Shown in pieces: positions 55,976 through 64,000 of a stretch of DNA of 64,000 nucleotides. Location: NCBI GenBank assembly GCA_037178625.1, contig CM074147.1, positions 310,001-374,000 on the forward strand. The letters are read 5' to 3'. A program made the position numbers and the translations under genes. Position 1 is the stretch's first letter, and the number at the start of each line of letters is the position of its first letter. Source of the stretch: Skeletonema tropicum (taxonomy: Eukaryota > Bacillariophyta > Thalassiosirophyceae > Thalassiosirales > Thalassiosiraceae). A model generated the notes under the pieces. The model ran no database searches and was not told where the DNA came from. It saw nothing but the letters and a program-made list of their open reading frames with translations.

Positions 55976-56317
55976 ACGAGATGCATGGAATAGGAAAGAT
56001 CTAAATAAGGACGGGCGAGTATGCAAGGGTATTTGGGAGAACGGAAAGATCGTATATGAAGGAGAGTTGAACGAAAATGGGAAGCCACACGGAAGAGGCA
56101 AATGGACCTACTCGGATTCGGTGAATGGAAGAGAGGAAAGAAGTGTGGTCAGTTTGAAAACATTTATATTGTCAGGGTCGAGGTCAGCGAGCAAGTCTAC
56201 TACGAGAACGATGAAGTCAAATCGGACTCAAACGTGAAGCGTGAAGCACTGGATGCAGACACCGATAATGAAGATGCCCCACCGAGCAAGCGCCGTAACA
56301 TTTGCGTTACTAGGTAA
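55975..56317 (+). pseudogene. MORN-repeat protein relic
   Basis: Translation shows MORN-type units: EMHGIGK, then CKGIWENGKIVYEGELNENGKPHGRGKWTY in a shifted frame. It then returns to FGEWKRGKKCGQFE and a tail ending PPSKRRNICVTR. Two frame changes lie near 55998 and 56110-56120. The upstream part of the gene is replaced by the minisatellite. MORN repeats usually bind membranes or scaffold proteins. No start codon upstream is plausible, so I call it a truncated relic. Confidence 0.6.
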
Positions 56318-56466
56318 GAAGATGAGGCAGAAAGGAAGAATGTGTTTTAAGTAATTCGGATTCATATGTGGATTCACAGAAAGAGAAAGTGAAGAATTAT
56401 AAATCCCAAAAAAGGGCGCTCACCAATCATTGATTGGCAGTCTTTATTTATTTTAGTTTTTTAATA

Positions 56467-56898
56467 TTAGGCACGCTCTCCCCTTATACGACGAGCCAGC
56501 TGCATATCCTTTGGCATGATGGTCACACGCTTTGCATGTATTGCACACAAGTTTGTGTCCTCAAAGAGGCCAATGAGATAAGCCTCACTCGCCTCCTGCA
56601 ATGCCAAAATGGCTGTGGACTGGAACCTGAGGTCTGATTTCATGTCCTGTGCAATCTCCCTGACCAATCTCTGGAAGGGTGCTTTTCGGAGAAGAAGATC
56701 AGTGGACTTTTGGTAACGACGGATCTCACGGAGAGCAACTGTTCCCGGACGGTAACGGTGAGGTTTTCTGACCCCTGCGGCTGTAGGAGCAGATTTACGT
56801 GCGGCCTTTGTGGTGAGTTGTTTCCGTGGAGCCTTACCTCCAGTTGATTTTCGTGCTGTCTTCAATCGTTTCCACACGTTCACATTAAACCTCTTCAT
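56467..56898 (-). CDS. Histone H3 variant lacking K4, with K36R
   Basis: 143 codons with ATG 56898; an in-frame TGA lies 15 bases upstream. From [15 protein letters not shown] onward it is an H3: K9, K14, K18, K23 and K27 are present, and the histone fold ([20 protein letters not shown] ... [11 protein letters not shown]) is complete. The usual MARTKQ is replaced by [13 protein letters not shown], so K4 is absent. At the position of K36 the reading is GVRKPHR, i.e. K36R. The base before TARKS is an AG, so a hidden 5' exon is conceivable, but there is no pyrimidine tract and no MARTKQ exon is visible over the next 2 kb. It may be a specialised variant or a gene that lost its first exon. Confidence 0.8.
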   Translation of the reverse strand: MKRFNVNVWKRLKTARKSTGGKAPRKQLTTKAARKSAPTAAGVRKPHRYRPGTVALREIRRYQKSTDLLLRKAPFQRLVREIAQDMKSDLRFQSTAILALQEASEAYLIGLFEDTNLCAIHAKRVTIMPKDMQLARRIRGERA

Positions 56899-58317
56899 AG
56901 ATAATCCCTCTCACATAAATCAATATTCTCCCAACCGTGTCTCAGTAATCACTACACAGCATTCGTAGAAGGCAATGTACAACCTTTATTACATAATTAT
57001 TAAAGTGTTACATAACGTACTATTTGAATACTGCTATGTGATATAAGTAGACACAATCAATATCGTAGTAGATAGCCGGTGCCTCCTACCTCTCTTATTT
57101 AGAAAACCCGCGCAGCGGCTAGACGAGCGTCAGCGAGGCTAGTCTATATATATATCCCTGACCCAAGGCTACAGAAATTTTCAACGTAGGAATTCTATAT
57201 GTCAAATTTGAGCCATTGAAATGCGGCACAGCACCATCCTCCAAAATGTGGAAATTTGACAAGGTCCTTACATGGGGTACCTAGGAATTAAATATACTGA
57301 ATTCCTACTTGACAATAAAACGCGGTCAGACAGAAAATGAGGAAAGATTTTTCCACCTCCACCCAAAGCTAGTAGTTCACCACGATGGCTATCACTTCGC
57401 CCTATCAAAATCATCGCCACTTCGACGACATCGCTTCTATACTTCGAGGAATATCTCTTCTATTATGTCTTTGAAATATTAATTGACAGCATGGTTACAT
57501 TGGAGTATGAGATAGGTGCATTATATACAGTCCCTGGCAGCGGTCTTTTTATCGGCGTATCATCGTGTCGCCGGTCCCGATGATCGGGGATATAGTGATG
57601 TAGTGAAGTCATTGGAACACCATTCATCGACGGCAACTTCATCCAAGAGTATAACGGAGTCGTCTTGGCTGATCTTCCGGGTCGACAACTCTGAATACAC
57701 TCCACTGGGTTCGACATGCACCAGCACCGACGGGTCATCGAATATTGATAACGTTTAATACGACGGTGTTACAATGCGATGACATGATCCAAATATCATT
57801 TATTTCATCCCCGTCGCTTCTATAATGTTAATATGTAGCTGATAGTGCAGAGGGTTGATCCGTATCAGAGATATTGTTGGGTAGAGACCGGATCACGCAA
57901 CAATACAAGTTTTTTAAGTGGAGCTAATACTTTGGGATGCTGATCGCTATGAAGTGGGGATACACTTACTTTTCGCCGATAAATGCGGATGAACCGCGAT
58001 AATAAATGGATGCAAGATGAGCTAGACCGAAGTTGACGGGGGTGGAATCTGGTGCAATGTCAGGAGACTCCTGTATCATTACGAATTGGCAATTTTTATG
58101 TAGACTTTTGCCCCGCTTATACCCCCCTTTGGCATGAATACTAAGAACCACAGACTTATTGGGTAGTCAAACGTTTTATAAAGTAAGATAGAAGCAGAAT
58201 ATGGGCTATTTGACATGTGTTCACTCACAACAGATTGTTATTCATAAGGATAAGGTGAGGATGAGGGTCCTGTGCAAGTGGCAGCTCTCATCTTAGTGGT
58301 GCCATAAATCACTATTG
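56899..58317. other. Intergenic, nothing recognised
   Basis: Only short unsupported frames on both strands. The motif ACGTAGGAATTC occurs near 57184. Confidence 0.5.
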
Positions 58318-58408
58318 AATTCGCCCCGCATGTGTGCCCCTCTGGATATGTGATTCAACAGAGTGTGAAGAGGAACATATCAAGAGGGGCACACATGCGG
58401 GGCGAATT
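58318..58408. repeat. Perfect 26-bp inverted repeat, 39-bp loop
   Basis: Arms 58318-58343 and 58383-58408 are exact reverse complements (GAATTCGCCCCGCATGTGTG side). GATATGT and ACATATC in the loop extend the pairing. Confidence 0.95.
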
Positions 58409-58550
58409 AGAGGTGTGTAGGATCATTACTGCGGCAATAATCCCATGGTTTAGGTCGATTTTGCCCCTCCAAAAAAAGAATGAGAAGGTGGATGATGATG
58501 CGTGACCCGTCTGTCCGCCGTCCCACTTTGAATCATAAAAGGTGGTGACA

Positions 58551-58754
58551 GCTGCCACATTTGACTTTTGTTTGAGCGTACAATACCAATTTCTACGTAA
58601 TTACTCGCCTGACTAGAGCGCGGCCAGCTGATCGGCGCGCGGTTTTGGGGTCGTTAGATTCCGAGGGACCGGCGGTAGGAATTCTTTTAGCGATTCATGT
58701 ACCAGAAAATTTCTGTAGCTCTACACAAATGTGGCATCGCTGCCACATTTGACC
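58551..58754. repeat. 15-bp direct repeats and a small hairpin
   Basis: GCTGCCACATTTGAC occurs at 58551-58565 and 58740-58754. The second copy is the right half of a hairpin with 11-bp arms and a TCGC loop (58727-58752). The spacing suits a 174-bp insertion with a target duplication, or a regulatory repeat, 100-300 bp upstream of the peptidase start codon. Confidence 0.7.
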
Positions 58755-58869
58755 GGGATCTTGTCTTCTGTGCCACACGAAGTGGGATCAGGGATACCTA
58801 CTTATACCTACCTATGTATGCGGCCGCGGCAGTGAAAGAACGAAGACAAAGCCAAAAAAGAAGCAAACC

Positions 58870-59790
58870 ATGAGCAACTTACTGCAATCCAATTCCTTTC
58901 GCAGCAGAGCAAGTAGCCATTCCTGGTTGTTAATTATAGCGTCAAGAAGAAGCAGTAGCAGCAACTTAGCAGCAGATGCCGCTGTAAAGTTTTGCAGCCG
59001 TCATCATCATCCTTATTATAAGTATTTTTTGCGCAAACATCCACTACTAAGGCGGACCAAATACACATCATCATCCTCACAAAAGTACAATGTCATGCAC
59101 AAAGAATCATCGCATCGAAATAATAAGAAAGCCAAATATTTTATCCTATCACTCTCAGCGTTCTTCGCCATAAATGCTTTTGGAACATACACACATTTTC
59201 ATGACAATCTCTTCCAATACTATCCTCTCCCGTTCGCGATAGATGTTGGGGTTGGACCAAGCATGATGCCCACGTTGACACCGAATAGAGGTGAATTGTA
59301 CCTGCGTGACGTGTGGACTTATCGGAATCTCTTTAGCAACAATCATAGAGAATATCAAAGAGGAGATGTGGTGACAATGTACAATCCATATTCACAGAGT
59401 ATTGTTACAAAACGTATTGTGGGCGTGGAGGGAGATACGATTCAATTATTTGGAGAATATGCATCCGATTTTTGCAAGAGGAAAGACGATAATTATGGGG
59501 GGGTGCCTGTGGATGGAAGATTTAATCCACCATTTTGTCAAACTATGCAGCAAGAGTATTTGGAAGGAGCTTCTGCCAACAACAGTGACCATGAGGCAAC
59601 AATGAAAGTACCATCGAACCATGTTTGGGTAGAAGGAGACAATCCATCAGAATCTACTGATTCTCGACATTACGGTCCATTGCCAGTATCGGCTTTGCGA
59701 GGTAGGATTGTGTTGCGATTGTGGCCCATGTCGAGTTGTGGAGGATTTTATAGACTGCCTAGACAGCGACCTAGTCCATTTTCAAAGTGA
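58870..59790 (+). CDS. Mitochondrial inner-membrane-type signal peptidase (S26)
   Basis: One exon, 306 residues, ATG at 58870 preceded by AAACC. The S26 boxes are complete: GPSMMPT with nucleophile Ser131, TKRIVGVEGD with general base Lys181, and GDNPSESTDSRHYGP at about 256-270. A membrane helix (FILSLSAFFAINAFGTY, about 91-107) precedes the catalytic part, as in IMP1/IMP2 proteases that trim imported precursors on the outer face of the mitochondrial inner membrane. The 85-residue N-terminus is rich in Ser, Arg, His and Lys, consistent with an organelle transit peptide. A plastid or thylakoid processing peptidase is the alternative. Confidence 0.85.
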   Translation: MSNLLQSNSFRSRASSHSWLLIIASRRSSSSNLAADAAVKFCSRHHHPYYKYFLRKHPLLRRTKYTSSSSQKYNVMHKESSHRNNKKAKYFILSLSAFFAINAFGTYTHFHDNLFQYYPLPFAIDVGVGPSMMPTLTPNRGELYLRDVWTYRNLFSNNHREYQRGDVVTMYNPYSQSIVTKRIVGVEGDTIQLFGEYASDFCKRKDDNYGGVPVDGRFNPPFCQTMQQEYLEGASANNSDHEATMKVPSNHVWVEGDNPSESTDSRHYGPLPVSALRGRIVLRLWPMSSCGGFYRLPRQRPSPFSK

Positions 59791-59942
59791 GCAAGGCGGA
59801 CATGATCAAAGATAGAGTATGGATCTTATCGTTATTGCAGTGCTCAGAAGCAGTGAGCAGTGAGTCAAATACACAAAAATTTAGGCCTATGTAACAAAAA
59901 AGAGCTACGTATATGAATCACGAAGTAGTAGCAGCATTCATC

Positions 59943-61968
59943 TCATTCCTTCACTCCAACTGGACCAGTTCCTCCTCCACCATCAACTTCTTCATCAACC
60001 TTGCCAAAGACCCCAAATCCATTCAACCAACCACCGATTCCTTTGCCTTCGTCCTCCTCTTCTTCTTCATTATATGAACCCCATCGTCGACGGCTGCCGG
60101 CACGAGCCCCCTCCTCCTCTGCCATCTTCTGCCGCCATCCATCTCCAGTACTCCGACGACGTTGAGCTTTCTGATCTAGAATAGTGCCCCCTTTGGGATA
60201 TTTGCTTTGTGCAACGTTTGCAGCGGTAGCATTTAGATCTCCCGATGATGGAGATCGTTCTCTTGACGTCTCTTCGGCATCGGTAGCACGTACACTGGCT
60301 TCACTACCAGATCGTGCACGTACACTGGCTTCACTACCAGATCGTACCATCTTGCTAGAGATCAGTTTTATGGAAGAGCCAAGAGTGAGGATGGATGCAC
60401 CAAGATCTTGTCGAGCTTTGCGCCGAGGAGCATAGTGCAGACAAGGTTCAGGCTCAGGAGCTGTAGGCTGAGATGTCTTGTGCACCGAAATATCAAGACT
60501 TGTGGCTTGCTCAGTACACTCAGTGTCAGCACCCTGCCTCACCTCTTGCTGTTGTCGCAACCGCTCATTCTCCCTGATTAGCTTCTCATTCTCTTCTTCC
60601 AACCTCTCTAACCTGTCCAAGATGGAACGATCACTTCCGTCAGCATCTCCCCAATCAACAGTGCTAATCTGCTTCATCATCGGAGGACGAGTCACAGATG
60701 AGGCCATAACCTCTCTGCGCAGCTCAACTTCCCTCTCTCGACATTGTCTCAGCTGCTCGCGCAATGTTTCATTCGAATTCTCCGCATCCCTCCGAGCTTT
60801 CTTTTCGCGAGATAGGGAAGATGATAATTTCGAATTGTCGATCTCGAAATTGTGCAGTCGTGCTGTGATTGTATCAATGGTAGCCTGTTGATTGGCAATC
60901 TCCATCTTGAGCGCGATAAGTTCCTCAATAGCTGCCCTACTGGATGTATTGGTGGGAGTGGTGAGTATGGATTCTGAATCAGAGTAGACCGATGATGACA
61001 TGGAAGCGGTAGATGTGGCGCCTTTACCGTAGGAGTTAGCCAGTAATGACCTTTGCGAGTTACAACGCTTCTCTGTAATGTCTGCAAGAAGGAAGTAGGT
61101 AGAAACAGTCCACACGTGTGAGCAACATTGAACAGTGACTTGTATGATAAATGTTGATCCAGATCTACACACCTGAACTGGATAAACCACTGATTCGCCT
61201 GTTTCTTCTCATAATGGAAATTCGTCGACATGTTGTTCCATGGATTTGTCCTACCTTATCCTCTTCCTCTTTAGCGCCAGTATCACTTTTGATAACTCCA
61301 TCTTCACTATGCCCCCGGCCCCCTCCTGCCCGATCAGGAGATGATTCTCTCTCACTGTCATCAATCTGATAATCCTCCATCTGCTGACGTGGATAATGCC
61401 TTTGTCCATCAAAACTGTTATTTACTCTCAAAGCATTCAACCGGTCAAAAAACTCATGCCTCGTCCGTTCCCCCTCCTTGTCCATACTCCTCTTCGTCTC
61501 TTGCCGCTGCATTTCCACCTTGAACTTTTTGTCTTGATCTGCTTGAATTTCAGCCAATAACGCCAGCTTTTCATCTCTAGACAACGGGCGAGTGTGAGAT
61601 TCTTGCTGCACTCGAGAGAGGAATTCAGATCTGAGCATGGCAGCTTTTTCTTCGCTGAAGGTCATGAGAGTCACTTCAGAGATTAGGGAGCTGAAGGAGC
61701 ATCCGGACGAGTTATCGCCGTCTTCATTGGGAAGGGACGAAGTTTTGCCGATAACATCACCATGATGAGCCAGAGGAATAACTAACGGAATTGATGGTCT
61801 GATGACCTCCACATCTTCACCCTCCTCAATATTATTGTAGTCAAGCTGCATGTTCGAACCTGGATGATGTTTGTATTTGTTGCTCATTGGATTGCTGGGC
61901 CGGACAGATAGAAGAGATTTCTCTCTAGAGAGATTATATATGCCAAAAGTAGGTGCTGCAATGTGCAT
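59943..61968 (-). CDS. Spliced coiled-coil protein, 644 residues
   Basis: Exon 1 (61968-61173) and exon 2 (61081-59943) are joined across a 91-bp intron (GTGTGT donor, CTTGCAG acceptor). The join is in phase: SSS then DITEKRC. The start is ATG 61968; an ATG 27 codons later (MSNKYKHH) is possible. Exon 1 has charged helices (LSRDEKLALLAEIQADQDKK). Exon 2 has a long coiled coil (ALKMEIANQQATIDTITARL, then LERLEEENEKLIRENERLRQ), a tandem RSGSEASVRA repeat, and an acidic then glycine-rich end. No catalytic domain is seen. A structural or scaffold role is likely but unproven. Confidence 0.65.
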
Positions 61969-62460
61969 AGAGTAAGTGTAACAGAATTTAAGTAGGCAGC
62001 TTTCAGCTTGGCATTCACGCTCACATTACGTGTTAGTTGGGTGGGTTCTCTTGAATGATTCACTTTACCTTTACACTAACTATTCTATCCATCAAATAAG
62101 ATATCTACAAATGGTAAAATGGAAGGTCTTTGCTCTTTAACCTTTACATACGTTCACCTCAAAACTAACTGTGTGTGGGGCTTTAGGTGTGAATTGATAG
62201 TTCGATCTATCAATGCCAGTCCGAGTGCGACAGTGTGAAAGACATTTCGATGTAATAAATGTATTATCGTAGTTACTCACTTACGTCACACTACAGGTCT
62301 CGCATCTACCGAAAGCATTCAGACGGTTGATTGGGATAAAGAAGAGTTGGTAGTGTGGAATGGTTGTCAAATAAATGTGTACATTTAAAAGTGATCTGTG
62401 GTACTAGTATGTACTATTATGGTACTTTAAGGTATGTAGAGGGAATGTCTTCGGTAGAAG
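61969..62460. other. Upstream flank of the coiled-coil gene
   Basis: No gene is seen up to the foldback element. Confidence 0.5.
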
Positions 62461-63000
62461 CTCTAAAGTCTCGACAGTCAAAACGGGTCCTCTGACTTGA
62501 CCAAAAATGTTGCCCGCGTGTCGAAATTGTCACTAGCTTTCTACGCGATGGCATCGTGATACCACCCGCCGCTCGCTCCACGGCAAGTAACCAACAACCA
62601 TGGTGAACATTGCCGCTGCCGAAATAGACCAAATTAATCGCCGACTTATCGACCGATCGATAGCTGATCGTTACTATGGATTATTATGTTGGTGTTGAAG
62701 TCCTCGCCGCTGCCAAATCCACCGAGGGAAGGCAGAATGGTAACGATTTATAACGGCGTTGTTCGGCGCTCGCCGGCCGCCGAACAGGGGTTGTTGAACA
62801 CCCCAATGGCCGTTTCTTCTGCATCCAAGCACGATAACATGATCATAGTAATCCAAAGTAACGTTCAGCCATCGATCGGCCGGTAGGTCGATGATTAAGT
62901 TGGTCTATTTCGGCAGCGGCGTGATTACCGTAGCGGCCGCCGTGTTATTTTTATTTTTTTGTCGTCTCAGAGGACCCGTTTTGACGGTCGAGACCTAGAG
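62461..63000. mobile_element. Foldback/MITE-like element, 540 bp
   Basis: The outer arms 62461-62495 and about 62967-63000 are inverted repeats (GTCAAAACGGGTCCTCTGA core). A second inverted pair lies inside, at about 62609-62690 and 62850-62922 (CCGCTGCCGAAATAGACCAA core). Most of the element can therefore fold on itself. Short frames on both strands are by-products. No target duplication was fixed. Confidence 0.7.
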
Positions 63001-63514
63001 GTTAACTCGAAGTCTCAGCACCCTACATACACTAAAGTACATAATCATAGATACTACCAACACAAATTACATGTTTCTGCCCCTCCTATCATTCCAAACG
63101 TTCCTGCCTTCCCTGGTGCTGAGTGCTGAGCAGAGTTAACCGAGACCTGTAGTGTGACTTACGTAGGAGTACAAAAGTTGGGAATAACTTCAACAAGGCA
63201 ACGAAGAATGGGCCTAAAATGACTTTTTCCTCTTTTAGAACCGCATTGACCATCGAAATAGATCTTTTTATAACCGTATGAGGTTATAATAGATTCAAAT
63301 TTTCTTTCCCTTCGAAAGGAGATACCGATTGCTGTTCCTCCTTAGTGATCTTGTGATACACACATCATCTTGTGATGTTCAGAGAGGCTTAATCCTCCTC
63401 GCCTCCTCCTCGCGCCCCAGGAAATGGGCAATTTTTTCAGGCTGTGGGCTTCAACAAATTTGGGGCGAGAAAAGGGGAGAAAAAAGAGGAGAAAACTCGC
63501 CGGCACAAACATCC
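63001..63514. other. Intergenic, nothing recognised
   Basis: Region between the foldback element and the possible last gene. No motif is recognised. Confidence 0.45.
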
Positions 63515-63845
63515 ATGGCCGGCGGAGACGTCGACGCTCCGGAGAGGGTACTTATCATCGAAGTCATTACAGTGCACTGGTGAGCCCTTTGGCATTATCT
63601 ATACCACACAAGCGCCAAGCCAGGTTGGTGACGATTCCGATGTAGATGATGAGGAGCTCGACAGAATGGCGGCAGCCGCTGCGGATGATCTCTCCGATGA
63701 TGGACTTGATGCTGGAGTGGAGGCTGCCATCGATATGCCTCCTTCTTCGAGTTGGTTGTCGAAACTCGCTGGAAGAAATCGTTCCACAGAGAGAATGCAT
63801 TCAAACTACGAGTGGGAATACTTGAAAGCCAATGTCGGTCGATAA
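63515..63845 (+). CDS. Possible small acidic protein with frame change
   Basis: ATG 63515 opens AGGDVDAPERVLIIEVITVH, but this frame soon stops. A second frame continues EPFGIIYTTQAPSQ, then an acidic stretch DDSDVDDEELDRMAAAAADD, and ends at 63845 (MHSNYEWEYLKANVGR). Splicing 63580-63619 (GTGAGC..CCAAG, 40 bp) would join the two, although that is a very short intron. A one-base indel is the alternative. No family is recognised. The last 155 bases of the window hold nothing clear. Confidence 0.35.
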
Positions 63846-64000
63846 CTACTCTGGAATAAGATTGACTGACTTCGCTACAAGCTGGAACAACTGGGTCGAT
63901 ACTCTTGGGCATTCCAAGCCAACAGTGACGCACAAGTGCCAGTCATCTTCAGGAGGCCTATAAAACTATGAAGAGCAGGGTGGTAGAGGCAGCCACTCTT

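Noticed and set aside
56899..58869. Hidden first exon encoding MARTKQ for the histone gene
   Set aside because: Reading the upstream 2 kb for an ATG-GCN-CGN-ACN type start followed by GT found none.

Overview
The window looks like nuclear DNA of a diatom, most likely a centric one. Coding density is low. Introns are short (about 40-140 bp) with GT..AG borders and restore reading frames exactly. Several proteins belong to families I associate mainly with diatoms: AAA/TPR NTPases, degenerate F-box proteins, and a short SWYT/RGLEH-type family. No rRNA, CRISPR array or bacterial operon is visible. All functional calls come from reading motifs; nothing was searched.

Layout. 0-6 kb: a broken NTPase C-terminus, a Crypton-like element (796-2679) with a split gene, a small basic protein, and a 1.83-kb DNA transposon (4072-5900) with 38-bp inverted ends and a TAC duplication. 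6-9.5 kb: non-coding, with palindrome clusters and a 180-bp tandem array. 9.5-19.4 kb: a 3.76-kb segmental duplication, each copy carrying a four-exon gene for a secreted sulfatase fused to a haem peroxidase; a MITE lies in the spacer. 19.3-22.5 kb: a shattered F-box gene and older duplicated repeats. 23.2-27.5 kb: a six-exon kinase-like/AAA ATPase/helical-repeat gene with one frame break. 29.8-34.4 kb: an apparently intact transposon of 4537 bp with 15-bp inverted ends, a perfect 8-bp target duplication and a 1336-residue spliced transposase. 34.6-37.5 kb: a decayed Tc1/mariner-type element with two convergent broken genes. 38.7-44.5 kb: a 1904-residue NTPase/TPR protein ending in a nucleoside-hydrolase-like domain. 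45-48.1 kb: a second mariner-type element and a tRNA-derived SINE with a perfect 16-bp target duplication. 48.8-54.7 kb: a PIG-F-like membrane protein and two members of one small family. 55.6-56.9 kb: a GC-hairpin minisatellite, a MORN relic and a histone H3 variant lacking K4 and carrying K36R. 58.9-62 kb: a mitochondrial inner-membrane-type signal peptidase and a two-exon coiled-coil protein. 62.4-64 kb: a foldback element and one doubtful gene.

The genes do not form a pathway. At least five structurally definable mobile elements account for much of the sequence, and most broken genes belong to those elements or to expanded families. Host genes that look intact are the two sulfatase-peroxidase copies, the 1904-residue NTPase, the PIG-F-like gene, the signal peptidase, the spliced coiled-coil gene, the H3 variant and the small-family members. 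The most unusual items are the sulfatase-peroxidase fusion, the NTPase-TPR-nucleoside-hydrolase fusion, the H3 variant, the complete 4.5-kb transposon and the SINE.
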